Source of the DNA: Gracilibacillus ureilyticus | GTDB taxonomy: Bacteria; Bacillota; Bacilli; Bacillales; Amphibacillaceae | Reading direction: 5' to 3' | DNA length: 64,000 nucleotides | NCBI RefSeq assembly: GCF_900111195.1 | Contig: NZ_FOGL01000003.1 | Coordinates: forward strand, 186,001 to 250,000 | Shown here: piece by piece, positions 55,951 through 64,000 of the stretch | How the letters are laid out: each line of letters starts with the position of its first letter | How positions within the stretch are numbered: position 1 is the stretch's first letter | Program-made: the position numbers and the translations under genes | Notes under the pieces: model-generated | Databases searched by the model: none | Told to the model about the DNA's origin: nothing | Seen by the model: only the letters and a program-made list of their open reading frames with translations

Positions 55951-56271
55951 ATGGAAGCAATTAAAACGGAAGAACAATTTAATGAAATTATCCAATCAGA
56001 TAAACCGGTTATTATTAAATTCTTTGCAGATTGGTGCCCTGATTGTAAACGGATGGACATGTTCATTGGTGACATTTTAGAACAATACAATGAATACAAC
56101 TGGTATGAAGTAAATAGTGATGAAATCGAAGGTCTAGCACAAAAGTTTGAGGTGATGGGTATCCCAAGCTTGTTAATCTTCCAAAATGGAGAAAAGATTG
56201 CCCATCGCCACAGTGCCTATACAAAAACACCAGACGACGTATTAGAATTTCTTCAACAACAATTAGGTTAA
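55951..56271 (+). CDS. Thioredoxin-like protein (YtpP-like)
   Basis: 106 residues, thioredoxin fold with the active site FFADWCPDCKRMD (CPDC rather than the CGPC of TrxA) and the cis-Pro in MGIPSLLIFQNG. B. subtilis YtpP is the nearest named relative by size. The CPDC site suggests a specialised disulfide or bacillithiol-linked substrate. Its ribosome site (AAAAGGGG) and an immediate downstream terminator mark a single gene. Confidence 0.85.
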   Translation: MEAIKTEEQFNEIIQSDKPVIIKFFADWCPDCKRMDMFIGDILEQYNEYNWYEVNSDEIEGLAQKFEVMGIPSLLIFQNGEKIAHRHSAYTKTPDDVLEFLQQQLG

Positions 56272-56274
56272 TGA

Positions 56275-56306
56275 AAAAGGCTGTCTCATCTGAGGCAGCC
56301 TTTTCT
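56275..56306 (+). terminator. Terminator after the thioredoxin gene
   Basis: Stem AAAGGCTGTCTC / GAGGCAGCCTTT (one wobble pair), tight loop, then TT-rich sequence. Confidence 0.85.
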
Positions 56307-56401
56307 GATTAATAAGACTCTCCATCTATTGCAGATATTAGTGCTGTTATTAAGGGAACCTTTTGGACATGTAAAACGTATAAAGAAAAGGAGGGGAAGT
56401 T

Positions 56402-57094
56402 TTGGATACATTACAATTTCAAGATGTTTGTGTAAACATTGGAGAGAACACGATTCTGAAGGATGTCAGCTTCTCGCTGGGAAAAGGGTATATTGTTGCA
56501 TTAATCGGACATAATGGCGCAGGGAAATCGACGATAATGAAGACAATAATGGGCTGGCAGGAAAAGAGGGATGGCTCCATATCGATTAATAGCATCAATC
56601 AGGATGAATCTTTCCTTGCATATAAAAAGCAGATTGCATACATACCGGAAGAACCTTTTTTATTATCGGAATTAACTGCAATGCAGCACTTTCAATTATA
56701 TGGGCAAAGTTATGGATTGGATGAACAGGAATTAATGGAGAAGGTCGAACATCTGACAAAATTGTTTGAGATTAACGATAAGTTAAACGAATATCCTGAA
56801 TCATTGTCCAAAGGGATGAGACAGAAGGTACAAACAATTTGTGCATTGTTGCCGGAAGTTGCTTTACTGTTAATTGATGAACCATTTATGGGTTTGGATA
56901 TCCATGCAGCAAATGATTTAGAAAGGTTAATAAAGAATAAGGCAAATAGCGGGACAAGCATATTACTTACCTCCCATCAGCTGGAAAGAGTGGAGGATCT
57001 TGCTGACAAGTATTTAATGCTCCATAAAGGGGAACTTATCGAACATGGTGATATGAAAAGCTTTGAAAAGTTAACGAGGAGGACAACCGAATGA
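56402..57094 (+). CDS. ABC transporter ATP-binding protein (EcsA/YthP-like)
   Basis: 230 residues, TTG start after AAGGAGGGG. Walker A is IGHNGAGKSTIM, the signature is LSKGMRQKVQTICALL, Walker B is LLLIDEPFMGLD and the switch His is in TSHQLERVED. The LSKGMRQK signature is that of EcsA/YthP-type exporters. The stop overlaps the start of the membrane partner by 4 nt. What it moves is unknown; EcsAB of B. subtilis influences secretion and membrane proteolysis. Confidence 0.85.
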   Translation: MDTLQFQDVCVNIGENTILKDVSFSLGKGYIVALIGHNGAGKSTIMKTIMGWQEKRDGSISINSINQDESFLAYKKQIAYIPEEPFLLSELTAMQHFQLYGQSYGLDEQELMEKVEHLTKLFEINDKLNEYPESLSKGMRQKVQTICALLPEVALLLIDEPFMGLDIHAANDLERLIKNKANSGTSILLTSHQLERVEDLADKYLMLHKGELIEHGDMKSFEKLTRRTTE

Positions 57095-58488
57095 GAAGAA
57101 CCTGGGAGCTTGTTCGGTTTATCCGTAAAAACAGAAGGAAAAAGAAGAAAAAACTATATAAGCTAGCATTTGGTGTCGCCATTGATCGAACCATTTCCAT
57201 TTATCTCAGTTTTTTTATCTTTATTGGATTATTTATCATTTATGACGAGCTTAAACAATTACAACCGTGGTTTTTGGAAATGGAAACTACCCTTGGACAA
57301 TATATACATATTTTTATTGCCGGACTTTTCCTTCGGGCGATCATTCTTTCTTTTTATCATCCCGGAATATTGTTTACAAGTGCAGAATTCAAAATGATAA
57401 CATTGCCATATTTGAAAAAACATGTATGGCTGATCACTTTTATCGAAACAATTATTAAAAATACCGTCATATTTATATTAATCTTGTTTTCTTTAATATT
57501 ATTTACACCCATTACGGAAATATTTCTTTTGAAATGGATCGGCTTAGCAATGGTTGTTACGATACTATTAATTTTGCCACAATGGTATTTATTTCAGTTA
57601 AACCCATGGAGGAGGGTTTTTGCCTACATTATTGCAATGTTATTTGTCCTTGCAATTCGCTTCTTGTTCTGGTCAGTTTCCTGGTATTTTATTATCGGTA
57701 CGATTGTATTGCTCATCCTTATTAATTGTTTGTTATGGCAAAAACATTTATCGGTGGTTGACTGGATGCGCGTCATACAGGAAAGTGATACAAAAGTCTG
57801 GAATATGTTTTTTGTTAATCAGATGAGTAAAATGGGTATTAAACAAGAGAATAAACCTTTATTGCAACAATTATTCCGTTCAGAAAAAAGGAAAAGGCCT
57901 TTTCCCTACCAGCATGATACGATAATATACAGGAAATTGTGGAAAGTAAGTCTTGCTGAAGAAAAGGAACATTTCATTCAGGCAATAACAGTTATAATTC
58001 TTTGCCTGGTAGTATTGAGTTTTCAAAATATTTGGCTTCATGGATTTTCCATGATTATATCGGTATTTGGCTTCAATAAGATTACCGCAAGTTACTTTAA
58101 TGCTGGTTTCAAACAAAAGATAGTACATAGCCTGCCGTGGGATATGGATGTAATGAAACGCGCATTTCTATATAGAATGTACCCAATTTTAGGCTTGGTA
58201 AGTACAGTTGCTGCTGGTTTATTAATTTTTCACGGAGGTTTCTCTGTAACCGTAATGGTTCAACTTGTGCAGTATTTAATTACAATATATGTATTATTAC
58301 ATTTAGAACTAGAGATATCTATTAATAAATTGGATCAAAGGCAGTACCATACTCCCTGCCATAACTGGTTAATTGGAATGGTAAGCTATGTAATGATTTT
58401 GTTGAGTTTTTTTATACCTTTAGCGTCAATTTATGCATTGTTTTTACTCATTTATTATTTCCATATATGGAAAAAGAAAAAAATGTAA
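57091..58488 (+). CDS. ABC transporter membrane protein (EcsB/YthQ-like)
   Basis: 465 residues with about ten membrane helices arranged in pairs, separated by a central cytoplasmic loop of about 85 residues (around 215-300) that contains LLQQLFRSEKRKRPFPYQHD. The N-terminus is very basic (RFIRKNRRKKKKK). It is longer than EcsB (about 410), but the helix layout and coupling to an EcsA-like ATPase make it the permease half. No extracellular binding protein is encoded nearby, which fits an exporter. Confidence 0.75.
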   Translation: MRRTWELVRFIRKNRRKKKKKLYKLAFGVAIDRTISIYLSFFIFIGLFIIYDELKQLQPWFLEMETTLGQYIHIFIAGLFLRAIILSFYHPGILFTSAEFKMITLPYLKKHVWLITFIETIIKNTVIFILILFSLILFTPITEIFLLKWIGLAMVVTILLILPQWYLFQLNPWRRVFAYIIAMLFVLAIRFLFWSVSWYFIIGTIVLLILINCLLWQKHLSVVDWMRVIQESDTKVWNMFFVNQMSKMGIKQENKPLLQQLFRSEKRKRPFPYQHDTIIYRKLWKVSLAEEKEHFIQAITVIILCLVVLSFQNIWLHGFSMIISVFGFNKITASYFNAGFKQKIVHSLPWDMDVMKRAFLYRMYPILGLVSTVAAGLLIFHGGFSVTVMVQLVQYLITIYVLLHLELEISINKLDQRQYHTPCHNWLIGMVSYVMILLSFFIPLASIYALFLLIYYFHIWKKKKM

Positions 58489-58497
58489 AAACTTTGA

Positions 58498-58526
58498 TTG
58501 ACGTGATAATTTAGATTCCCTATAAT
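58498..58526 (+). promoter_or_regulatory. Strong sigma-A promoter for the MarR-family gene
   Basis: -35 TTGACG (58498-58503), 17-nt spacer, -10 TATAAT (58521-58526), about 35 nt before the start. Confidence 0.8.
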
Positions 58527-58561
58527 ACGTGCATAGAGATAAAGTGGAGAGGATGAAAGGG

Positions 58562-59038
58562 ATGAACGATCGAGCGTTATACTCAAAGAAAAAACAAGAC
58601 CCTTCGCTTAAATTGTTTGTTGTTTTATCAAAAGCTTATCGAGCGGTTGCTGATCAAGTGGCAGATGATATTAGAAGTTACGGGCTAAATACAACAGATT
58701 TTGGTGTATTAGAATTGTTATACCATCAAGGAGAACAGCCATTACAGAAAATTGGCAATAAAATTTTATTAGCAAGTGGCAGCATTACATATGTTGTTGA
58801 TAAACTGGAGAAAAAAGGCTATGTAAAAAGAACACCATATGATAAAGATCGACGGATAACTTTCGCTTCGATAACTGAAGAGGGTGAAAAGCTCTTAAAT
58901 GAAATATTCCCTGAACACTGGAAGCAAATTGAAGCAATTACTGCTGGCTTATCTGAAGAGGAAAAGAAGTCGGCGATAGAATTATTGAAAAAGTTAGGGT
59001 TGCATGCCAATGAATTGTCACGAAAAAATAATGTTTAA
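58562..59038 (+). CDS. MarR-family transcriptional regulator (MhqR-like)
   Basis: 158 residues. A winged helix with TDFGVLELLYHQGEQPLQKI, recognition helix ASGSITYVVDKLEKKGYV and wing DKDRRITFASITEEG, between long dimerisation helices. LLASGSITYVVDKLEKK and the overall length resemble B. subtilis MhqR (YkvE), a quinone-sensing repressor. Only one or no Cys is seen near the N-terminus, so OhrR-type peroxide sensing is unlikely. The ATG at 58562 follows GGAGAGG; earlier in-frame starts lack spacing. Its targets may be elsewhere. Confidence 0.82.
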   Translation: MNDRALYSKKKQDPSLKLFVVLSKAYRAVADQVADDIRSYGLNTTDFGVLELLYHQGEQPLQKIGNKILLASGSITYVVDKLEKKGYVKRTPYDKDRRITFASITEEGEKLLNEIFPEHWKQIEAITAGLSEEEKKSAIELLKKLGLHANELSRKNNV

Positions 59039-59094
59039 AAAATAATGGATATGGGTATATCTTAGTAGGTATAACGCCGCTAGGAGGGACACCG

Positions 59095-59331
59095 ATGAAT
59101 CAGCGAGAAGTACAGGTATATATAAGCAGTAATTGTAAAGAATGTGATGATCTACTTCATTTTTTAGATAAAAAAAATGTTAAATATATATCAAAAAACA
59201 CGTCTAGAAACAAATCATATTTAAAAGAAATACAGGAAGAGAATGTATATGTGACACCTGTCGTTAAGGCATATGGCAACTGGATTTTAGGTTTTCAGGA
59301 AGATCAGTTATCTGATGTTTTAGGATTATAA
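59095..59331 (+). CDS. Glutaredoxin-like protein
   Basis: 78 residues, short thioredoxin-fold protein with a CKEC active site (YISSNCKECDDLLHFL) and a cis-Pro in VYVTPVVKAYG. It resembles the small glutaredoxin/NrdH-like proteins of Bacilli, some of which act as bacilliredoxins; the CxxC form here differs from the YphP-type CGC. The start follows TAGGAGGGAC. Located after the MarR gene with a 56-nt gap, so cotranscription is possible. Confidence 0.8.
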   Translation: MNQREVQVYISSNCKECDDLLHFLDKKNVKYISKNTSRNKSYLKEIQEENVYVTPVVKAYGNWILGFQEDQLSDVLGL

Positions 59332-59404
59332 ACCAGCACAACCTTCTCTTTTTATGCATAGCCTATAGTAGTATACCATGTGCATAGAAATGGAGGGGTT
59401 ATGT

Positions 59405-59728
59405 ATGCAAGACTGGAGACCGCATTCAAGGCAACCTTATCAATATCCGAACATGCAACAGCCATATCCACAGCAAAGTGTTCCGATGACGCCATTTCAG
59501 TATTATCAAAAGCCTAATTTGCCGTTACCTCATTATCAGCAGAATCAAACAATGACACCACCTTTTGGTAAACAGGCGAATTCATTCATCAGCTATTTTC
59601 AGACAAAAGACGGTGAAATGGATTTTGATAAAGTTTTTCAGACAGTTAATCAATTAGCATCGACATATCAGCAAGTATCACCACTGTTTAAAAATGTGAG
59701 CAATATTGTAAAGTCATTCAAAGCATAA
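59405..59728 (+). CDS. YppG-like protein
   Basis: 107 residues. The N-terminal half is rich in Pro, Gln and Tyr (PHSRQPYQYPNMQQPYPQQS) and of low complexity. The C-terminal half is a conserved helical YppG domain (FISYFQTKDGEMDFDKVFQT ... NIVKSFKA). YppG-family proteins are restricted to Bacilli and may be spore-coat related; function is not established. The ATG at 59405 follows GGAGGGG. Confidence 0.75.
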   Translation: MQDWRPHSRQPYQYPNMQQPYPQQSVPMTPFQYYQKPNLPLPHYQQNQTMTPPFGKQANSFISYFQTKDGEMDFDKVFQTVNQLASTYQQVSPLFKNVSNIVKSFKA

Positions 59729-59826
59729 AATGTCAGTTGTTCATCCTTGTCTTTACGGACAGGGATATTTCTATGGAGTAAGCAATATACGATAAGGGTA
59801 CACTTTTAGAAAAAGGAGGCGATACA

Positions 59827-60555
59827 ATGCCCGGATGCCTTGTAATACATGGATTCACTGGTGGTCCATATGAAGTATTGCCATTAGCGGAGCATTTAGA
59901 AGATGCTACAGACTGGGAGATAGTTACACCAAAACTACCAGGGCATGGCCTGGGATCTGGCCGTGAATTAGATTTATCAACTGTAACGCACAAGGACTGG
60001 ATAAATAAATGTGAAGAAGAATTCCAGCAATTGCAGAAAAGGCATGACCGGATTTATATTATTGGGTTCTCAATGGGTGGAATGATTTCTGCCTATTTAG
60101 CAGCAAAATATGGCTGTGAGAAACTGGTTCTCCTCTCTACATCCCGGAGATACATAAGCATACCGCGGATGACCCTTGATTTGCTTAGTTTCGGCCAGAA
60201 AGCTGTAAGAAGAAAATTGAAAACAGATCCACTCTTCCAGCATTATATGGGGAAATACGGATCAGTTCCAGTAAGAGCAACAATGGAATTTTTGAAATGT
60301 ATGAAATTTACTAAGCCATACTTAAAGGAAATAAATTGTCCAGTTTTTATCGCCCAAGGAATCCAGGATGGAATGGTCCCATTTAAAGCTGTCCATTATT
60401 TAGATAAAGAAATCCCTGTCGATGCGCAAATTATCTATTTTCATGATTCAAAACATTTAATATGTTTAGGAGAAGACAAAGATATAGTAATTAATGCAGT
60501 GTATCAATTTTTGACAGGTTCTGCTAATAAAAAAGCCTTAGCTGGAAATGGCTAA
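59827..60555 (+). CDS. Carboxylesterase (alpha/beta hydrolase, Est30-like)
   Basis: 242 residues, alpha/beta hydrolase. The oxyanion region is VIHGFTGGPYE, the nucleophile elbow GFSMGGMIS (Ser about 95), the acid Asp in QGIQDGMVP, and the His in HDSKHLICLGEDKD. The size and the HGFTGGPxE/GxSMGG pattern match the thermophile/Bacillus Est30-type carboxylesterase. It would hydrolyse short-chain esters in the cytoplasm. It overlaps the convergent exporter gene by 4 nt, and its last codons form part of that gene's terminator. Confidence 0.87.
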   Translation: MPGCLVIHGFTGGPYEVLPLAEHLEDATDWEIVTPKLPGHGLGSGRELDLSTVTHKDWINKCEEEFQQLQKRHDRIYIIGFSMGGMISAYLAAKYGCEKLVLLSTSRRYISIPRMTLDLLSFGQKAVRRKLKTDPLFQHYMGKYGSVPVRATMEFLKCMKFTKPYLKEINCPVFIAQGIQDGMVPFKAVHYLDKEIPVDAQIIYFHDSKHLICLGEDKDIVINAVYQFLTGSANKKALAGNG

Positions 60556-60560
60556 GGCGT
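60529..60560 (-). terminator. Terminator of the DMT gene, inside the esterase 3' end
   Basis: Minus-strand stem GCCTTAGC / GCTAAGGC with an 8-nt loop and TTTTTTATT. It lies in the coding end of the opposite gene. Confidence 0.75.
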
Positions 60561-61454
60561 AATGGTTACCTTCATTTTTCTTTTTCTCCTTGTACTGGCG
60601 ATAAAAAGCAGCAATCCGGAGATTACAATCATTCCCCCGAGCCATTGCGACCATGAGACATGTTCACCAAGTATAAAATATGCGAGAATTGCCGCGCCGA
60701 CAGGTTCAAAAACAATCCCCATTGAAATGATGGAAGTGCTAACCCATTTTAATGCCCAGTTGAGCAGATTAAGCCCAAAAATAGTAGGGATTATTGCGAT
60801 GAAAATAAAGATGATCCATTCATCCCCGTTATAGCCAATAAATGAATTTCCAACAATGATATTGTAGATAATTAAAGTGATACTGCCGCTTAAGTACGCG
60901 ACACACGTATATGTGGTCATCGATAATTTCTTTCTTGCACCTTGTCCCAGCAGGAAGTAGACTGTAATGAACAGAGCTCCTAGCAGTGCAAGGAAATCTC
61001 CGTAAAGTGCTTTACTGGAAAGTTGGAAGTCTCCCCAGGCAATAATCATGCTTCCAAATATCGTAATAAGCATGCTGATGACAGTCCCTGAAGAGAATCT
61101 CTCTTTGAAAAATAAATATGTGCCGATAAATGCAAATATTGGCTGTAATGTGACGATAACAACTGAACTGGCGACAGATGTATAATTTAATGATTCAAAC
61201 CAAACAATAAAATGAATGGCTAAGCAGACGCCTGCAATGGCAGTGGTAATCCAGTCTTGACGCTTAAGGTTTTGGAGCTCCGCTCTTTTTATAAAAACAA
61301 ATGGAAGCATAAGAATTGCTGCAAAAAGTAAACGGTAATTAGCAATAATTGCAGCAGGGACATTAGAAGCTAGTTTCACAAGTATTGCAGCAGATGATAC
61401 TGCGATAACGCCGATAACAATAGCTAAATACGGATAAAGTCGATTACTTTTCAC
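60552..61454 (-). CDS. DMT-family transporter (EamA domains)
   Basis: About 300 residues with ten membrane helices as two EamA repeats. The first has VIAVSSAAILVKLASNVPAA and ANYRLLFAAILMLPF, the second has ALKWVSTSIISMGIVFEPVG and ILGEHVSWSQWLGGMIVISG. Probable exporter of amino acids or metabolites; substrate unknown. The GTG at 61454 is 5 nt after GGTG and is chosen over the TTG at 61469, which precedes that site. Confidence 0.85.
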   Translation of the reverse strand: MKSNRLYPYLAIVIGVIAVSSAAILVKLASNVPAAIIANYRLLFAAILMLPFVFIKRAELQNLKRQDWITTAIAGVCLAIHFIVWFESLNYTSVASSVVIVTLQPIFAFIGTYLFFKERFSSGTVISMLITIFGSMIIAWGDFQLSSKALYGDFLALLGALFITVYFLLGQGARKKLSMTTYTCVAYLSGSITLIIYNIIVGNSFIGYNGDEWIIFIFIAIIPTIFGLNLLNWALKWVSTSIISMGIVFEPVGAAILAYFILGEHVSWSQWLGGMIVISGLLLFIASTRRKRKMKVTITP

Positions 61455-61593
61455 TTTTTCACCTACCAAAACTAAACTGATTTATTGTTAGTATACAGTA
61501 TTTATAAGAATTTAAAAAAAATTAGCATGTAAACTTTATTAATATTTGAAAATGAGGAAAATTTTATATAGAATTAAACAGAAGAGTGTGTTA

Positions 61594-61664
61594 TGATATA
61601 ATAATCCATTGATTGGTCATTTATAAGCCTCTTCCGGATGAATGTGGAGGAAGGCTTTTTTCAT
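61594..61664 (+). ncRNA. cshA leader with its own early terminator (attenuator or small RNA)
   Basis: An extended -10, TGATATAAT (61594-61602), is followed about 30 nt later by a hairpin AAGCCTCTTCC / GGAGGAAGGCTT ending in six T residues (61630-61664). A transcript starting here would stop after about 55 nt unless the terminator is bypassed. Another hairpin (AATTGTG/CACAATT) lies near 61685-61705, and the leader continues to cshA at 61990 without a second clear promoter. I do not recognise an RNA family. Confidence 0.55.
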
Positions 61665-61989
61665 TGCAACATCCCATAAATAATAATTGTGTTATTCACA
61701 CAATTACTTTCACAAATTCGCCACACAGTGAAAACTTCTGTTAGATAACATGGCTTGTCGGCAAGTATTAGCAGTAAGCCTTAGTTCCGTTATACTATCT
61801 TCCAATTAATATATACTTTTTGATAGTGTAGAGATTACTGATAAATCAGGATGATTAGGATAATTTATATCTTCCTTTAAAAACCTTTATATTTTCCGAT
61901 AGGATCAATGAAAAATTGGGTAAACTAACTATAAAATGAAAAAATGATAATAGATGAGATTTTCAGAAAAAAAGGAGTAGAACATAATA

Positions 61990-63462
61990 GTGACAAATTT
62001 TAATGAATTAGGTATTTCAGCATCAATTATGAAAGCATTAGAGAAAATGGGATTTGAAGAGGCGACACCTATTCAGGCTCAAACAATCCCGTTAGGTATT
62101 CAGGGCAAGGACGTTATCGGACAAGCACAAACAGGGACTGGGAAAACTGCTGCATTCGGTATTCCAATGCTTGAACAGATTGATAATAATGACCGTAAAA
62201 TCCAAGGTTTAGTTGTTGCACCAACTCGGGAGCTTGCTATTCAAGTATCAGAAGAGTTGCACAAATTAGGGAAAATTAAGGGTGTAAAAACTTTACCTGT
62301 TTATGGCGGACAGCATATGGAACGTCAAATCAGGGCATTAAAAGACCGCCCGCATATTGTTGTAGCAACACCTGGACGTTTACTTGATCATTTGCGTCGT
62401 CGTACAATTCGTGTAGATGATGTGAAAATTGCTGTCCTTGATGAAGCTGATGAAATGTTAAACATGGGATTTATTGATGATATCCGTGACATTTTAAAGG
62501 CAATTCCGGATGAACGACAAACATTATTATTCTCTGCAACCATGCCTAAGGAAATACGTAATATTGCAGCTACATTAATGAAAGACCCGGAAGAAGTAAA
62601 AGTAAAATCTAAAGAAATGACTGTATCAAATATTGATCAGTATTTTATTGAAGTGCATGAAAAACAGAAATTCGATACATTAACCAACTTATTAGATGTT
62701 CATGTACCTGAACTTGCAATTATTTTCGGACGTACGAAGAAGCGTGTTGATGAGTTAACCGAAGGTTTGCAGGCGCGCGGCTTCAGAGCTGAAGGTATTC
62801 ATGGGGATTTAACGCAAGGAAAGCGTACATCTGTATTGAATAAATTTAAATTCGGCCGAATCGAAATTTTAGTTGCAACAGATGTAGCTGCCCGTGGATT
62901 AGATATTTCTGGGGTAACACATGTGTACAATTTCGATATTCCGCAGGATCCGGAAAGTTATGTACACCGGATTGGACGTACAGGCCGTGCTGGTAAAATG
63001 GGAGAAGCTATTTCATTCATTACACCAAGAGAGACACCACATTTACACTTAATTGAAAAAACAACCAAAAGTAAAATGAAGAGAATGACTCCACCTAGCT
63101 TTGATGAAGCTAAACGTGGACAACAGCAATTGACTGTACAAAAATTAGTTAGAACAATTGAGAAGAAAGAATTGGCTGATTATCGTGAGACAGCTAATGA
63201 ATTACTGGAAGAATATGATTCTGTAACGATCGTATCTGCAGCGTTAAAGATGTTAACGAAAGAACGACGTCAGACTCCGGTTACGTTAAGTTCTGTACAG
63301 CCTGTTAGTGTTAAACAGGCAATGAAGAACAAGAGCGGCGGAAAGAAAAACTTCCGAAATGATAACAAACGCGGTGGATTTAACGGACGCAAAGGGAAAC
63401 AAGGCGGACGCAACCGTAAATTCCAAAACAAACGATCAAACAATAATAAACAAGGACGTTAA
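61990..63462 (+). CDS. cshA: DEAD-box ATP-dependent RNA helicase CshA
   Basis: 490 residues, GTG start. Q motif [10 protein letters not shown], motif [13 protein letters not shown], Ia [38 protein letters not shown] and [12 protein letters not shown] are all present. The C-terminal region after about residue 430 is rich in Lys, Arg, Asn and Gly ([20 protein letters not shown]), a probable RNA-binding tail. In Bacilli CshA works with the RNA degradosome and in cold-shock and ribosome assembly. The long leader with a terminator may control it. The ribosome site AAAGGAG is about 12 nt from the GTG. Confidence 0.95.
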   Translation: MTNFNELGISASIMKALEKMGFEEATPIQAQTIPLGIQGKDVIGQAQTGTGKTAAFGIPMLEQIDNNDRKIQGLVVAPTRELAIQVSEELHKLGKIKGVKTLPVYGGQHMERQIRALKDRPHIVVATPGRLLDHLRRRTIRVDDVKIAVLDEADEMLNMGFIDDIRDILKAIPDERQTLLFSATMPKEIRNIAATLMKDPEEVKVKSKEMTVSNIDQYFIEVHEKQKFDTLTNLLDVHVPELAIIFGRTKKRVDELTEGLQARGFRAEGIHGDLTQGKRTSVLNKFKFGRIEILVATDVAARGLDISGVTHVYNFDIPQDPESYVHRIGRTGRAGKMGEAISFITPRETPHLHLIEKTTKSKMKRMTPPSFDEAKRGQQQLTVQKLVRTIEKKELADYRETANELLEEYDSVTIVSAALKMLTKERRQTPVTLSSVQPVSVKQAMKNKSGGKKNFRNDNKRGGFNGRKGKQGGRNRKFQNKRSNNNKQGR

Positions 63463-63490
63463 AAAAAACCGGGATCCCCGGTTTTTTTTA
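63463..63490. terminator. Bidirectional terminator after cshA
   Basis: Stem AAACCGGG / CCCGGTTT with a short loop, with A and T runs on either side. It sits between cshA and a convergent membrane gene. Confidence 0.85.
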
Positions 63491-63925
63491 TATTATAATT
63501 ATTCCGATAATAGATATTATTGGAATTGCATAAATAGTTGCAAGGCCAATGAAAATAGTTGTCCTAATCAGGTTTTTCTCTGTGCTGGATATTTTCTCCC
63601 TTGGTACCTCCTGGTTAACTGACCAAATCTGGGCTATAGCGAAAATCATGACACCAATAATTATAATGAAGGCAATTAATTTAGAAGCAAATGTAACAGT
63701 GCTGTCTTCCATCGTCGCAAAACCTAAAACGATAAGGAGAATAGGTATTGCTTCTACGAGTGCCACGAAGATAAAATACTTCGATTGGTCCTTCTGAACA
63801 CTTTGTAAATCAAAGTTATTTTGCTCAATTCTTTGTATGATTTTTCTCATCAGATGTTTGAAATTAACTAATATTCCTATTCCTGCAATGATTCCTGCAA
63901 TAGTAAAAGCTAATACTGGTAACAT
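63488..63925 (-). CDS. Small polytopic membrane protein resembling a rotary-ATPase c subunit
   Basis: 145 residues with four membrane helices. The first pair recalls F/V-type ATPase proteolipid subunits: a Gly-rich helix (LAFTIAGIIAGIGILVNF), a polar loop with QSVQKDQSKY, and a second helix with a buried acid (FVALVEAIPILLIVLGFA). The second pair is less conserved (GVMIFAIAQIWSV; GLATIYAIPIISIIGIIII) and lacks an obvious acid. No other ATPase gene is seen. The likeness is by eye only; it may be an unrelated membrane protein. The ribosome site is AGGGGGT. Confidence 0.6.
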   Translation of the reverse strand: MLPVLAFTIAGIIAGIGILVNFKHLMRKIIQRIEQNNFDLQSVQKDQSKYFIFVALVEAIPILLIVLGFATMEDSTVTFASKLIAFIIIIGVMIFAIAQIWSVNQEVPREKISSTEKNLIRTTIFIGLATIYAIPIISIIGIIII

Positions 63926-63943
63926 AATAAACCCCCTGAATGA

Positions 63944-64000
63944 TTAAATGAGTGAGGAAAGAATCCCTAATAAAACTAAAACTACAAAAATGATGGTGAT
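63944..64000 (-). CDS. C-terminal end of another membrane protein (cut by window edge)
   Basis: The last 18 codons of a minus-strand frame open to the right edge, reading ITIIFVVLVLLGILSSLI then stop. It ends 18 nt before the start of the c-subunit-like gene, with that gene's ribosome site between, so the two are probably one operon. Nothing further can be said. Confidence 0.5.
   Translation of the reverse strand: MTIIFVVLVLLGILSSLI

Noticed and set aside
55880-56080. 66-codon plus-strand frame starting before the thioredoxin gene
   Set aside because: Overlaps the thioredoxin gene in another frame and has no ribosome site.
1-64000. tRNA, rRNA, CRISPR arrays, insertion sequences and prophage
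   Set aside because: Looked for on both strands by eye: no cloverleaf-like clusters, no regularly spaced repeats, no transposase or integrase genes. The recombinase-like region at 32.0-32.3 kb lacks a catalytic domain.

Overview
The window is a stretch of chromosome from a low-GC, moderately halophilic or halotolerant member of the Bacillaceae, most like the Oceanobacillus/Virgibacillus group. This rests on the AT-rich base composition, strong AGGAGG-type ribosome sites, frequent GTG and TTG starts, an ectoine (ectABC) cluster, and many families typical of Bacilli (YueI, YppG, YolD, YteA-type DksA, CssRS/HtrB, CshA, TypA). I see no tRNA or rRNA genes, CRISPR arrays, insertion sequences or prophage. 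The region is mostly core metabolism and housekeeping. Species placement is inference.

Layout. 1-2.5 kb: end of an ABC importer of the predicted tryptophan/tyrosine type and a PLP aminotransferase. 2.5-7.3 kb (minus strand): yueI, ectCBA for the compatible solute ectoine, and catalase. 7.3-9.7 kb: a structured leader, a near-perfect Fur box, a YlmA-like ABC ATPase, a BASS-family transporter and a DUF1360 protein. 10-13.8 kb: iron-type alcohol dehydrogenase, Ohr peroxidase, two small membrane proteins and a CynX-type MFS exporter. 13.9-19 kb: signal peptidase I, then thiDME under a TPP riboswitch, a PfpI/DJ-1 protein, a DUF456 protein and a second, divergent ThiD/PdxK-type kinase. 19-30 kb: DUF4064 and DUF4349 membrane proteins, then argGH-carAB-argF (citrulline to arginine, with arginine-type carbamoyl phosphate synthase) and murB. 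Paired ARG-box-like operators lie before both argG and carA.

30.5-36.6 kb is the most unusual part: a 711-residue SEC-C zinc-motif protein whose C-terminal half looks like the core-binding domain of a tyrosine recombinase, a secreted SLH protein with YcdB/PepSY-like repeats, and a PadR regulator with a HAAS-type membrane partner under a perfect 20-bp inverted-repeat operator. 36.6-40.4 kb is the riboflavin operon ribD-ribE-ribBA-ribH behind an FMN riboswitch. 40.4-41.1 kb is a gene-free block of palindromic repeats of a kind that recurs between genes in this family.

41-52 kb holds glutathione peroxidase, TrhO, an SOS-controlled Y-family polymerase with YolD, a beta-hydroxyacid dehydrogenase, a DksA-like protein, htrB divergent from cssRS (secretion stress) and typA. 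52-64 kb holds small membrane proteins, a GNAT enzyme, an Asp/Glu-racemase-like protein, the remnant of an FtsX-type permease, a CapA-like lipoprotein, DUF368, a thioredoxin, an EcsAB/YthPQ-like ABC pair, a MarR regulator, a glutaredoxin, YppG, a carboxylesterase, a DMT exporter, and the DEAD-box helicase cshA behind a leader that contains its own terminator. The window ends in minus-strand membrane genes, one resembling a rotary-ATPase c subunit.

No clear phage-defence or biosynthetic island is present. The best candidates for something undescribed are the SEC-C/recombinase-like protein, the Fur-box operon with its three-hairpin leader, the cshA leader and the PadR operator.
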